Under the pieces are notes generated by a model. That model saw nothing but the letters and a program-made list of their open reading frames with translations. It did not search any database and was not told where the DNA came from. A DNA stretch of 64,000 nucleotides, from contig JAJEKV010000147.1 of assembly GCA_021234155.1 (NCBI GenBank), positions 809,910 through 873,909 on the forward strand, written 5' to 3'. Shown here piece after piece: positions 11,405 through 22,911 of this stretch (position 1 is the stretch's first letter; each line of letters starts with the position of its first letter). The DNA is from Isoetes taiwanensis (Eukaryota; Streptophyta; Lycopodiopsida; Isoetales; Isoetaceae). The position numbers and the translations under genes are program-made.

Positions 11405-13540
11405 CTATCGAGAGAGCGTGGCGCCCTCCGTGGAAGAGCTCTGTGAGGAGATATCGCTGAAAGTCATGAAACCAATGAGGTGTTGCCGCGTGACCAGAAA
11501 GAGTTGAGCGTCGGGGAAAGGCGCCCGAGACTCCAAAGTGGAGGGATCATCTGTGTGGATGCGTGAAAGATAATCCGGGACAACATGAGATTTGCCGGCC
11601 TTGTGAACAATTTCAAAAGGTGCAAATTCTTGCAGAAGGAGGACCCAACGAGCAATGCGGCCCGTGGGCGTGGATTTGTTGATCAAATAAAGAAGTGCCT
11701 GGTGGTCAACAAAGAATTTGATCTGACTGCCCAAAAGATAGTGACGGAAGCGTTGGACGCAGAAAATTAAACCCAAGGCTTCTCGCTCTGTGGCAGAGTA
11801 GTTGCGTTCATGGAATAAAATAACGGCTAAGATTAGCCAAATGGCTATTTTGTAGCAGTTTTGCCAAGAAAAACGGCTAAATGGAAAAAATGCCCAAAAA
11901 AAAGAAAATTTTAGCCCAATTTTTTTTCTGCCCAAGTGAGTTTTTAGGTTGAATAGCCAAACCTTTACCTCTAGACATATCCATCAGGACATCGATTAGC
12001 TAAACCTAGGATAGAGTGGGCTTAGAAAAATGGATAAATTAGCCCAAAATTCAACATCAATATATGTACTAACTTTAAGAAATTTCAAATAGGGTTTATA
12101 TTTTTCTTTTCTTTTTTCCACTTTCTTTCTTGTTCCAAGTACAAAGTTGAAGCATCAGAAGAAAAGGAACAATGTAGTCCATTTTTTATATAGGTTTTTG
12201 AACATGTTCATCTATGTTTGCTTCTTGATTTATATATCTACAATAAATTCAATGTCTTTGTGAAAGTTTAGCCAAAAGCAAGAAACTGTGATGGAGAAAA
12301 ACCATTTAGTTTAGCCAAGTGTTAGAAACTTCTAGCCCCAATTTGAAGGTAGTTTAGCTAAACCTATTTTGGCTACACTAAAATATAGGAGTAGTAATTT
12401 ATTCCATGGTTGCGTTCAGCCGAATTGAGTTTCCGGCTGGCGTAGCGGTTTGGTTTGTCAGTGTGCGCATCATATTCTTGAGAAAGAACAGCTCCAATAG
12501 CAAAGGCCGAGACATCGACATGGACATGAAAGGGCTTGTCCCATTGAGGAGGAACAAGAACCGGGGCCTGAGTAAGCAAGAGCTTCAACTGTTGGAAAGC
12601 AGCATCCGCCTGGGAATTCCAAGCCCAGGTGGATTCATCACCCGTGAGTTTATGAATGGGATCTGCAATGGCTGCGAGTCCAGGAATGAAGGTGGAGTAA
12701 TAATTGACCTTACCCAAGAAAGAACGGGTTTCCTTGATATTGGCTGGTGCTTGAGCCTTGAGCACACAGCTGATTTTGGCAGGATCCGTGGTGATACCTG
12801 CTTTGCTGACCACATGTCCCAACAGAACACCTGAAGTGACGCAAAAGGTGCATTTCTCGGGATTGAGACTAATCTTGGGACTCATCACATTTCGAAAAGA
12901 CGAAGTTCCAATTTATCCAAATGGTCAGCCATGGAACTCAGAGGCAGAGAAGTCATCTTGAAAAAATTTGCAAGAAGGGATTTTCCTTCATAAAATCATG
13001 AAAACCGAGAGCATGATACGTTGAAACGTGGATGGAGAGTTTGATAATCCAAAAGGAACCACCTTGTAGGCAAAAAGTGCCTTTACGGGGTGGTGAAAGT
13101 AGTTTTGAGTTGATCGATTCTTTGATTGAGATCCGATTGTAGCCAGAAAAACCATCCATGAAGGAGTACATCTCATGTCCAAAGAACCTCTTCCGTAACC
13201 CGGTCCGTGAAGGGAAGTGGAAAATGATCACGCCTCGCGGGCCCGATTGAGTTTTTGGTAGTCCACGCAAACGCCGGATCTTACCATTGTGTTTGAGTGC
13301 AATGACGATGGGGCTCACCCATTGAGAATGTTTGACCTCATAGATCAAACCCGCGGCAAGGAGTTTGTCAATTTACGCCTTTGACGATCGATCACGGTAA
13401 TTAGGGTTGAGCCGCATCGCCGCTTGCTAGGACCGGACGTGCATCGACTTGGTAGGAATGGTGAGTTCCCCAAGGTTTTGTTGATCCCCGAAGATCTCTC
13501 GTAGCTCCAGGCTTAAAAATGTGTTTGAACTTTTGAAGAG
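11405..13540 (-). pseudogene. element B reverse transcriptase and RNase H, MITE-split
   Basis: Decayed RT followed by RNase H. RT motifs: SQWVSPIVIALKHNGK and YSFMDGFSGYN (first catalytic Asp) at 13348-12953, then the active-site box as FFQDDF near 12950 in a shifted frame, then the thumb (SLNPEKCTF, ETRSFLGKVNYY). RNase H begins FHVHVDVSAFAIGAVL at about 12530 and reaches NSAERN, where a 600-bp MITE interrupts. It resumes as NYSATEREALGLIF (about 11810) and continues through FFVDHQALLYL to HVVPDYLSR. At least two frameshifts lie outside the MITE. Confidence 0.88.
11809..12408. mobile_element. 600-bp hAT-like MITE in RNase H of element B
   Basis: Non-coding AT-rich insertion bounded by an 11-bp perfect terminal inverted repeat CATGGAATAAA and flanked by the 8-bp direct repeat GTTGCGTT (11801-11808 and 12409-12416). 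Eight-bp TSDs and CA...TG termini are typical of the hAT superfamily. The interior carries many subterminal copies of GGCTAA/TTAGCC in both orientations (for example near 11825, 11870, 11955, 12040, 12270, 12315, 12360), as hAT transposase-binding motifs often do. Removing it with one TSD rejoins the RNase H coding sequence. No ORF, so it needs a transposase in trans. Confidence 0.9.
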
Positions 13541-13556
13541 CATGACAGACCACTGA

Positions 13557-14078
13557 TTACGATAGGGTGTCGAAAGATTGGCAAAGACAAGTCCCGGACG
13601 GTCGATTGTTGCCTACGTCCACAATCTCGACTTCAGGAGTCTGAATATGGGGGATAACTTCCGTGTCCTGGACAATATGAGCAGGAGGTTGAAGCATAAC
13701 AGGATGCGTGGCACTCTGCGTGGTGAAAAAGAGAGGTTGCTGAGTTTCCTCAAGCAGAGGTTGCTTCATGACAGCGTGTACATCTACAGGAGCTGCAGGA
13801 GGTTCAGCGTCTGAAAAGTGATCAACACGTTGGATTCGATTGCAAGGAGCCAGGTAAGGGTCAAGCAAAGCAGCCACAGCCTGGTCCTGATCAAGAGTCA
13901 TTTCTCCCCAAGGATCAGCATATTCGGGGTAGGATGACAGAGGCAGACTCGCAGGTGGAGCCTGAACTTGATAGATATTCTCAAGGTCCCCCGAATCGGT
14001 TCGAGAGAGAGGGTTCAGCATTGTCGACGGAAATGATTTTGCCTGTTTCCAAGTCCATGATGGCATTGAGGTGACCAT
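13557..14078 (-). pseudogene. element B protease-RT linker
   Basis: Open minus-strand frame of about 170 codons between protease and RT, rich in Pro, Gln and Asp, with no recognised domain. It is in the position of the variable linker seen in long gypsy polyproteins. It may be a frame-shifted continuation of the gag-pol polyprotein. Confidence 0.5.
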
Positions 14079-14099
14079 CTGTGATGACTAACTGATCCG

Positions 14100-16640
14100 T
14101 GGCCCAGTAATGGATACTCTAGGCCTGGCGGAGAAAAGGTCTGCCGACCAACATTTCATAATCACCTGGATCTTCTCCAGCCTTCCAAACACCAAATTCC
14201 AAGGGGAATCTGAGATCACCAATGTTGATGTGAAGAAGAGGCGTGACGCCTTGAGGTCTCGTGATATGGCCATTGGCCAATTTGATGTCATATGGGGCAC
14301 GATAGAGTTGTTTGATGCCCATTTGTTTGCGGAGTTTATCCGTGATGAGATTGACCGCGCTACCTCCGTCAATTTGAACATGATTGACTTGTTGATTGCC
14401 CACCGTGGCATGTACCGTGGGAGTAGAGGTAGCAACAGCCCCAACCAAAACAGTCGGGAGTGGTAACTGGTCCTTGAGAGCAGGACAGAGTTTCAAAATT
14501 GTGGCCAAGCTTAAAGGAATTTTGATTTTTGCTAGCTCCTCTTGGAGTTCCAGAGGCACATGAGAAAAAGGATCGGCTGGATCCACAGGTGCGGGAGTGC
14601 GTGGTAAAGAAGCAGCAACTTCTTTGAGTAGGTCAACCTCCGCAGCGATATTGGGATATGTCTGAGAGCGTGGAGGTTGAGACGTGGAAGGTGCGTCTTG
14701 TCTTTGTTGAGCTCTAGTGGTGGCATGGACATTAGCCAACATGCGGCCTTCAGCAGCTTGCATGAGGTTCAAAATGCTTTGTCGAACTTTAGGCATGACA
14801 TTCGGCATGAGTTTCTCCAAGTCAGGTGCAAAATGGACCTTTTTGTCTTCTGCATGAGGAATTGTGTCGACTGCAAAGGCAGGTTGCGTGCCATTAGGAA
14901 TAATGGTTAAGGGACGTGACGCCCGGGTCTGGCGTGAGACCAAACCAACCCAATTGGATGGCTGGACTGGAGGATTAAGAGCTTGAAAAATTTCTTCCTG
15001 TGCTTGTTGATCCATCTGAGGTTGAGTGGCAGGAGCTGGTTGATAGCGTGATTGCTGAGGCGCGCGAGGTGGCTTCCGAAGAACAGGACGCGGGCCTTGT
15101 TTGCCATTAGCAATCCAGAGTTGGTAAGCCGTGAGGCAGACCGACGTGGTCTGATTTGTGCCAGGAAGCTGCCCCTGAACTTGTGGAAGTTGAGGACACG
15201 CCGTGGTGGTATGATCCCATTCTTGACAGTGATAACACCGAAGCCAAGGATCAAAAGGAGGGGCGTGTGTTGGGTCCCCGTTTGTTGCTCTGTTGTCGAT
15301 AGAGTTGAGTGGGTTGCGCCGCAGGTGGTGGCCGCTGATATTGCGATTGGTGCGTAGATGTTGTTTGCACTTGATAAACCATCTTGTTGCGGAAAGGTGT
15401 AGGATGAGTGCGACTGCACTCTTCCGTGGCATGATTGCACATGTTGCATCTTTTACAATGAGGCGGACCATTGGTGGAGTTGCACTCATTTGCCAAGTGG
15501 CCTTGATATTTGCAGAGATATAGCACCGTGATCCGACAAGGCCACGGATTGGCATGTTGAGGTTGAAGAAGCCTGGGGAACCATGACGGGTGGAATGAAA
15601 GGGAGCTCCCCAAGAGCCACGCCACGGGAGGAAACATTGATCGAAAGTGATTGACAAGATCGATAGCCTGCTCCAAAGTCTTGGTAGCGCAGTATTCGGG
15701 TCATGAGTCGGATAGCCGGAGGAAGTCCTTGGAGAAACCGCACCAAGATCCGCTCGTGTGGGGTACTCTTTGAGTTTGCCGAGCGTAATGTGAAGTCGAT
15801 CCGCAAAATCCCCCGCGCACTGTGGTGGGCTCTTGTTGAAGGTCATTAAGTTGTTTGAGATGAAGTTGATCATCATCCGTGGTCCCATAGTGAGAAAAAA
15901 AAAGCGTTCTCATTTCGGACCGGTCTTCTTTCCAAAGGGCTTTTGTTGGACATGAGCCATTGATGAGGGGAGCCACGCAATGTGGTGGAAAAGATGTGGA
16001 ATTTCAGTTGAGGTTGCGATGACCATTCAGGGACAGCCGAGCCTCAAATTCTTCCATGTGGGCCCGAGCACTTTGGTCTAAAGATTTGCCTTTTCGTGTT
16101 GCCAAAGGTGGGATAAGTCGACTTAAGGGTCCGAAAGGTAGAGGTAAAAGTGCCGGGCTGGACAGAAACATGATAGTGAGGATATTGAGGTGGAGTTGGA
16201 GGTGGTATGGTCTTTGGAAAGACCCCGCTAAGGGGTGGCCGAGGTGGAGGTACCGGAGGTGCCCCGATCATTGGTTTTGAGGTCTGTAAGAGTGTAAACA
16301 GAAGAGCGGTGGGAAAGGTAGGGAAGGGAAATTCTCGGGAGGAGCAAAAGAAACATGTGGATATCCCCGCCCCCGAGGGAGATGATGGTTGTGAAGGCAG
16401 AGGCGATGGGCCGTAAGAGTGATGGATGAAGGCATGTTCGGGGTATGAAAATAAGGTTGAGAGCAGGTGGAGCCGGATAGGGCTCCCGATAGTGATGAGG
16501 AGATCGAGGTCGTGGAGCAATGTTTGCACGCTTGAGGCGGAGAATTTGGACGAGATATGACACGAGGGGTGGGTGGGCCGATCGAGCCCTAGACCGAATG
16601 TGGCCTCCCTCAATGTCATAAGCAGATCCATACATGTCAC
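14100..16640 (-). pseudogene. element B gag and aspartic protease
   Basis: gag begins after the right LTR with Pro-rich segments (PPVPPPRPPLSG near 16240) spread over two frames, followed by a capsid-like helical region (HLKQLNDLQQE, LEQAIDLVNHFRSMF). Two CX2CX4HX4C knuckles follow: CKRCNMCNHATEEC near 15425 and CYHCQEWDHTTTAC near 15220, in different frames. A Gln/Pro-rich spacer leads to the retroviral-type protease with active-site IDGGSAVNLI at 14345-14372 and a downstream MLVGRPFLRQA. The longest frame is 14119-15888. Frameshifts separate the two knuckles. Confidence 0.88.
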
Positions 16641-16774
16641 TTAACAGCCTTCCCTTCGATGATGGCGCCCAAGCCAGACGCCGCCCGGGAAAGAAGTTCT
16701 TTCGGGCGCGTGAAGTTTCGGACGCATATGGCGACGAAAAAGGGAAAACGAATCAGACCCGGCCCGGTGACAAG

Positions 16775-17362
16775 TGTTTGGGGTCGGGTTCGGGAACTCC
16801 CCGCAAGACAGCCCTCCGCGGAGGACCCTTGATCTAACAGAGAACCGGGACTATGTCACGCGGGATTTGCAAGAAAAGAACAAGAAGAAAACAGAACAAG
16901 AGAGAACAGTGAGAGGAAAATGATAAGCTTCCTTGATATCAATGATGAACATACATGAACTCTCGCAATCGAGAGAAGACTGAAGAGAGACAAGACTCAA
17001 AACTCATCTAAAAACTCATGTGCTAGCTCTACTCATATATATAGTACAATGGCCTTTGGCCCAATATAGACACCCTGACTGATCTCGGTGCCGACTCCTG
17101 GAAGGAGGCCTGATTTGCAGGAATGTTGGCGGTGCCTCTTGAAGTGCCTAGAATCACGCTGACGCTGACGCGGGCGGTGACGGGCCATCACTTGTCTGAG
17201 CGGCGCCTCTTGTTGACGGACGCAGGCTTTGACTGCGTGGTCTGCTGCTTGGTCTTCTGCTGAGCCTTTGATGGCTGACCCATGCCTGTCTGTGGATCCT
17301 TGAGCTTGACCTGGTCCGTCGTATGCATGAATAGTCCTGAACCAGGAGGCACAGGACTAACA
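16775..17362 (-). repeat. 5' LTR of element B
   Basis: 588-bp partner of the LTR at 5580-6171, in direct orientation, followed by the TSD ATTCC at 17363-17367. Just inside it the minus strand reads TGTCACCGGGCCGGGT, which resembles the aspartate-tRNA primer site of Athila-type elements only with mismatches and a gap, so the primer-binding site is not secure. Confidence 0.93.
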
Positions 17363-17367
17363 ATTCC

Positions 17368-19330
17368 TTCCAAAAAGCACTAACAGACTTAGGATCACAA
17401 TCCGAAATGGTGGTGCGTGGCAGAACATGAAGGCAAAAAATCTCCTTGGAGGACAACAGCGTCGTGTCCAATGCAGTATCAATGGTGCGACATGGCAAGA
17501 AGTGTGCCATCTCAGAAATCTTGTCCACCACTACCATTAATGCCTCAGATCCCCTAAGAGTTTATGGGAGACTCACGATGAAATGCATGGTCATGACTTC
17601 CCATTTGGCATGGGGATCTTCCAACGGCTCTAGCTCTCTTGAAATCCGTAATTGTTCTGCCTTCGTTTGCTGGCAAAGCTGACACTACTTAATATAACTG
17701 GCAATGTGCTTCTTTATCCCTAGCCAAAAGTAGCTGGACCTGATCTTGAAGTAGGTTTTCAGGAACCCAGTACATCCAGTTATAGGACTATTATGGGTGT
17801 CATAGAGAATGAGCTTCCGAACCTCTGATGTTTTTGGTATATTTAATTTATTCTTGCAATAAAGGAGCTTGCCTTCTTTCTTATAATGATGGAACACCTC
17901 ACGCTCGTTATCCGCCTTAGCTTCTTTAGATAAACTTTGCCGAACATTCTGAAATTCAGGATCGGTGTGAAGAGCTTACTCAATTGTCTTCCCAAACTCA
18001 CTGCTGAGTGTGGAGATGGCATTACAATGCGTGCGAGTGATGAAAGGATACCTAGAAAGGGCATTGGCAATAACACTGTGCTTGCCTGGTTTGTAGACAA
18101 CCTCAAAATCATATTCTTCTAAGAATTCCATCCATTTATGTTGACGAAGATTAAGGTGGAGTTGCATGAAGATATATTGGAGACTTTGATGATCGGTGTC
18201 TAACTGGAATCTCCTCCCAAGAAGATAATGTCTCTAAATTCTCAAAGCCTGCACAACTGCAAGCATGAGTATCTCAGCTCAGCTTCATTTATCTTCTTGG
18301 AATCATATGCGATAACCCTTCCCTCTTGTATTAACACACCTCTAGTAGCTATTTTACTCACATCGATGGAAACCCACTTATCCTTCGGAGGATCTGGCAA
18401 GGTAAGAACTGGCGCAGTGGTCAATGCTTCCTTCAATTGCTGGACTCCTGACTGAACTTTCTCCTTCCAATGTGTCATCCAATCCCTGACTTTTTAACGT
18501 TTTGTAAGATGAGTAACGGGGGCAGCTATCTTGGCGAAATCTTTAACAAATTTTCGATAATATTCCACCAAACCCAGAAAACTTTTGACCTCTGAAACAT
18601 TTGTAAGAGCGGGTCAGTCTTGAACTCTGTCAATCTTCGCTGGATCTGTGGAAATACCGTCAACAGAAACAATGTGTTCTAAGTACTCCACTTTAGTGGT
18701 CGCAATTTGCACTTGGAGAACTTAGCAAATAGTTGATCGCGCCGCAACTTCTGTAAGGCAAGCCGAAGATGGCGTTCATGGTCTTCCAGGATCTTACTAT
18801 AAATAAGTATGCTATCAAAGAAGATGATGACAAACTCATCCAGATAGGCATGGAAGACATCGTTCATTAACTGCATAAATGTGGCCGGGGCATTGATTAG
18901 CCCAAAGAGCATAACCATGAATTCATAATGCCCATAGAGGGTCCAAGGCTGACTTATGGATATCCTCCTCCTTGATCCTTATTTCGTAATACCCATATCA
19001 AAGATCGATATTGGAGAAGTATTTATCTCCTTTCAATTGGTCCATGAGGTCGTCGGCCCGCGGCAGAGCATACTGATTCTTAATACTATGCCTATTTAGT
19101 TGCCGGTAATCAATACACATCTGTAATATGCCATCCTTTTTCTTGACAAATAGAATGGGTGCCCCGAAAGTGAGACACTTGGGCGAATGCATCCTAGCTT
19201 AAGAAGTTCTTGCAACTGCTTCTTGAGCTCGGCTAGTTCTGTGGTGCTCACGCAGTATGTATCCTTACTGGTAGGTTTAGTACCGGGTTGAAGTGCAATC
19301 TCACATTCCATCCTCCTAAAGGGTGGCAAT
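17368..19330 (-). pseudogene. element A RT, RNase H and N-terminal integrase
   Basis: Decayed chromovirus pol. From 5' to 3' on the minus strand: RT with [20 protein letters not shown] (about 19100) and [17 protein letters not shown], followed by the active-site box as [10 protein letters not shown] (about 18810), where the expected second Asp is Ser. Then RNase H (KEALTTAPVLTLP, VSIDVS, RQHKWMEFLEEYDFEVV, VIANALSR), an HHCC region (TGFLKTYFKIRSSYFWLG, about 17720), and the first half of the integrase core (MVVVDKISEMAHF, ISDCDPKSVSAFWKE), interrupted by element B. Several frameshifts and stops. Confidence 0.9.
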
Positions 19331-19599
19331 TTCTGAATCTCGTCGGGGAAAAAGTCTTAAAATTCTCGAATCAAGCTGTCAATGGCTTTGGGCAAGCCTC
19401 TAATAGTCTCTTTCTGCTTAGAAAGAACTTATATTGATGCAAGTCTAATAATACAAGCAACTTTGTTTCTCCTAATGGCCTTATTCAACTGACACAATGA
19501 AATACATTGCACAATCACAATTACTGGGTTACCTGCTATAGTGATATAGGCCCCATTAGATGCGTTGAATGTGATCTCTCACTTTCCAAAATCAATATT

Positions 19600-19870
19600 G
19601 GCCTTTGCAGCGGCCAAGAACTCCATGCCAATGATAAGGCCATACTTATCAATATTCGTAATCTCCGCACCTAAAGCAACGGGTGCTTCTGGCAACTGAA
19701 TGTTCCGGTTAACACGGCGGCCCCGTGTGTGATGGATAGCCCCACTAGCCAAGGTGGCGTGGCTTACACTTCAAAAGGGTGAGTTGTAAAACCTCGGCCA
19801 GTCTAGGAGATGCAAAATTATGTGTACTACCAGTATCTATAAGAATAAGAAAAGGCTTACTATCAATCTG
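19600..19870 (-). pseudogene. element A aspartic protease
   Basis: The minus strand encodes LIDTGSTHNF at 19812-19846, the active-site signature of plant Ty3/gypsy proteases, with flap and C-terminal parts broken by stops downstream. It sits between the gag zinc knuckle and RT as expected. Confidence 0.8.
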
Positions 19871-19954
19871 GCCCATAGTAGATATAACGATAGGCTGACT
19901 ATCTGCGTTGCTCGTTTCAATTGCAGCAAAAATATGGGATTCACATTGTATATA

Positions 19955-20582
19955 CTAAGGTGCTTCTTCGTCGGCAAGGACTGAAAGGTCACATAAAGCT
20001 GACATCTCATCCCATTCAACTTTAGCTAGGGCTGCTTGTGCTGCTTGAGTCACATAGGGACAATCCTGCATACATTGTCCTGGTCGAAAACAATGGAAAC
20101 ATGCTTTTTCTTGCCTTAGTTGTTCGCGAGCCTCCCTAGGAATAGATTGAAGGTTTTGTTGCATGGTACCCATAGCAGTTGCCAGTTTGTCTGAAACATT
20201 AAAGGCCACCTTTCTTTGGGCTTTTGATAAGCCAACTGCTGAGGAGGCCCAGGGCTAGGAGATCGGGCTTTGTAAGGTGTATAAGTCTTGCCTTGGCCAT
20301 AGTTGGAGGAATGTTGGTATGAGAACCTGGGGGAATCTTCTTCCGAACTGAGCGCTTTGGCCTCCGCCTCTGCCACTGTCTTAGGGTCAATAGCATGCAC
20401 CATCTTCCTAAAGGTTGGAGACAACCCTTCAATGTAGGCTTCAACAGCGTGGCGCTCGGTAATACCTGAGACATATAGGTGCAGATGCATTTCGTCCGTG
20501 CAGACTTGCACTGACATGTTCTTCTGCTCTAAGCGATAGAAGGTCTGTATTTGTTGACATCGGTGTGCCCTGGGAACATAAT
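19955..20582 (-). pseudogene. element A gag, C-terminal part
   Basis: Gag capsid and nucleocapsid region (MHLHLYVSGITERHAVEAYI, LSPTFRKMVHAIDPK), followed by a zinc knuckle CFHCFRPGQCMQDC in which the expected His is Gln. The upstream part of gag lies at 31324-31860 because LINE C has inserted between them. Confidence 0.85.
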
Positions 20583-20598
20583 GCGACTTAAATGCTTT
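20583..20598. repeat. target-site duplication of LINE C, left copy
   Basis: GCGACTTAAATGCTTT, repeated exactly at 31308-31323. A 16-bp TSD with a poly(T) run on this side marks target-primed insertion of a minus-strand LINE. Confidence 0.95.
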
Positions 20599-21017
20599 TT
20601 TTTTTTTTTTTTTTTTTTTTGAGAGTAAGGGTAGATTTTTTCATTAATTAGATAAAGCCATACAATCCATATACCAAACTGCAATGAAGCAGGGCTATGG
20701 AGAGAAAAAGATACTCAACTAGAATGAGCATCTAATAAGAAAAATGAGAATAAAGTAGCCATGAAAATTTAGAACATAATATCCGAATATATGAAGATTG
20801 TCAATAGTTTCAGAAGACAGAGTAGAGAATGATATCCAAATCTGCAAAAACTTAGCAGTCAAGTCTTCTGAAGAGCTGAGATCCTCTTTTCCCTGCAAAA
20901 GCAAACAAAAATACTATCCATGATCCTTAACTGAATCATGAAAATCATGGGATTGATCATCTTTAGTGAACAGGAAAATGATAAGGAGCATAAGCAATGT
21001 CAAGAGGCAAGGGGAGG

Positions 21018-21536
21018 TTAACTATGGCTTCTATCCAGATTTCTATCAAACCACTGATTATAATGTCTGTAAAAATCATCTGTGGAGCCATGTGTATATC
21101 TGTTTTTGCCACAGTCATTTTGTAACAGCAGTGTACTTGAGCTTTCCTTTCCCATGAGCAGCAGCAAGGTACCATGTAAATCTATAAGAAGCTTGTGGCT
21201 ATAGTATAACTCCCTATATTTCGACAGCTGCCTTTCTGACATACTGAAATGGGTATTGAATATGAACTCAAACATTAGGTGCATTTGCATGAATTCCCTT
21301 GTGAATATTTCTGCCCAAATAGCTTCCCTTTTCCTTGAACTTTCAACTTCCTGAATAAAATCATCTGCCATGTCACACAACTCCTTCAAGGTCAATTTTT
21401 TCTTAACTGGCTGACTCTGATGTAAAGTGATCTCATAATTGTCAATATCAGTGTCCAACTTTGTAGCACCTTCCCCTCTAAGGAACATCATGTATTCTGT
21501 CACAGTCAGAGAAGGGAGCATTAGAATCAATAACAT
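21018..21536 (-). CDS. LINE C third ORF (ORF3)
   Basis: Intact 172-codon ORF with an ATG 20 bases after the ORF2 stop. Predicted soluble and helical, with acidic and Lys-rich stretches (KKLTLKELCDMADDFIQEVE) and a segment MSERQLSKYRELYYSH. A related segment, MTERQFTYYRECYY, occurs in the minus-strand ORF at 63982-63764, which lies a similar distance from a poly(T) start, so the ORF seems to be a property of the LINE family. I do not recognise a domain. Plant L1-type LINEs normally end with ORF2, and sometimes an RNase H domain within it. A further 61-codon frame at 20904-20719 may be its shifted continuation. Confidence 0.6.
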   Translation of the reverse strand: MLLILMLPSLTVTEYMMFLRGEGATKLDTDIDNYEITLHQSQPVKKKLTLKELCDMADDFIQEVESSRKREAIWAEIFTREFMQMHLMFEFIFNTHFSMSERQLSKYRELYYSHKLLIDLHGTLLLLMGKESSSTLLLQNDCGKNRYTHGSTDDFYRHYNQWFDRNLDRSHS

Positions 21537-22327
21537 TTAATTTAGATACAAATAAGTCAAATTGGCCCCTGAAAAGCCCAATTGAATTCCATCTGGAATT
21601 GTAATTGTCTCCATATCTTCCTCTTATGACAAGAAGCAATAGACTCAATGTCAAATTGAAAGTGCATTTTAATCCAGAAAATAGAGAAAGGTTTAGAAGA
21701 ATAAAGAATTCTATTTCTAGATTTCCATATGTTCCACAAGGCAGTATGAACTAGAGAATTGGCTATAATGTCTCCCTGCTGAATAAAATCAATGATGGAG
21801 TTGATGTATCCGTTCTTGAGGTGAGTGCCAAGATTATTAAAAAACCAAGTCCAGAAAGGTCTCAACTTAGAACAAACAAAAATATGTTCTAAAGTCAGAG
21901 TGACACTGAGTGGAAACATTACATCTTTTGGATAGAAAGACCAAATTCGTGAGGCTTTTGTGAGCTATCAACCATATGAAAAAACAAACCTTTGGTGAGC
22001 AGTAGGAATTCCAAATATCTATAAATAAAGCCAGGGTCTGATTTTGACTCAAATTCCATTTCTCACTAGTCTTTATTGGGGAATCAATCACATTTATCAA
22101 ATTGTAAATATCTTTGACCTTGTAATCCATCTTACCTTTTATAGAACAACCAATAGATTTACTGTAATCATTGAAATATTGAAATTAGCCAAAATAGCTT
22201 TGAAATGAAGGTAAATCTTTTTATCAGTGGAAGTTCCTTTGAGGGCAGATTTCACAGCAGTCCAAGATAAAATGGAATTATTATTTTTGTAAAGATCTTT
22301 GATAGTAGTAATTCCAATGCTGGTCCA

Positions 22328-22911
22328 TGTTGTGTGATTTATCTTGACTATTTGTGCATGATGTGCTTAAATTGGTGAAATGTGTGCATAAATTGAGAAC
22401 AATATGGGTGTAATGTGGAGAAAATGTAAAAAGTATGCAAATATTGTGGAGGAAGCATTTACGATGCATTGAAGTTGAACTTATGGACTTGAGGGTGTAT
22501 AAAAGTCTTTTTCAATGGTTAAAGCATGGGGGTGAGGTGGCGCAATCCTAGGAGACATGTAAGTTATTGGAGATCTAATGATGGAGATTGCTTAAAGATG
22601 AATGGAGGAGATTTGATGTGTAAGTTTAAGAGGAGGGGTACGTCTCCTCATTCTCTCTCACTCTTGGAGTTTTCTGGAAGATCTGTTGTAGAGTGCATCT
22701 TCCATGGAAGAAATAAATAATGAAGAGGATGATGAACCTCCAGATTATCTAGATTATGATTTGGTTGTGCAATTGAGGTGTCTTTGATCTCTCGTTCCAT
22801 TCTTCATCTGCAATTTGTATTTAATCTATTTGCTGGTAGAGTGTGGCGCAGCCTGATGCATATATTTTGCATTCTGCTCAGCTTGGGGTTTGGTCCATTT
22901 GTTGGATTACA
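22328..22911 (+). repeat. 5' LTR of element D
   Basis: 584 bp, near identical to 24567-25150. Contains a 64-codon frame repeated in both LTRs (22526-22720 and 24765-24959), which I regard as incidental. Confidence 0.93.

Larger units (their letters stand above)
5580..17362 (-). mobile_element. Ty3/gypsy LTR retrotransposon B with envelope-like third ORF
   Basis: Complete but decayed element of 11.8 kb inserted in the integrase of element A. It is bounded by direct LTRs (592 and 588 bp) and the 5-bp TSD ATTCC. Reading on the minus strand from the right LTR: Pro-rich gag with two CCHC knuckles, an aspartic protease (IDGGSAVNL), a linker, reverse transcriptase, RNase H, integrase with HHCC region and GPY/F-like C-terminus (stop near 10188), a 1-kb spacer holding an antisense ORF, then a long third ORF ending inside the 3' LTR. 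The pol order (PR-RT-RH-IN) is that of Ty3/gypsy. The extra 3' ORF and antisense ORF recall Athila/Tat-type elements. Many frameshifts and stops, plus a MITE in RNase H, make it non-autonomous now. Confidence 0.95.

Noticed and set aside
14110-14466. 118-codon plus-strand frame
   Set aside because: Antisense shadow of the element B protease.
16755-16774. clear aspartate-tRNA primer-binding site of element B
   Set aside because: Only a gapped, mismatched resemblance; not enough to annotate.
22526-22720. 64-codon frame present twice (also 24765-24959)
   Set aside because: It repeats only because it lies in the LTRs of element D. No sign of coding constraint.
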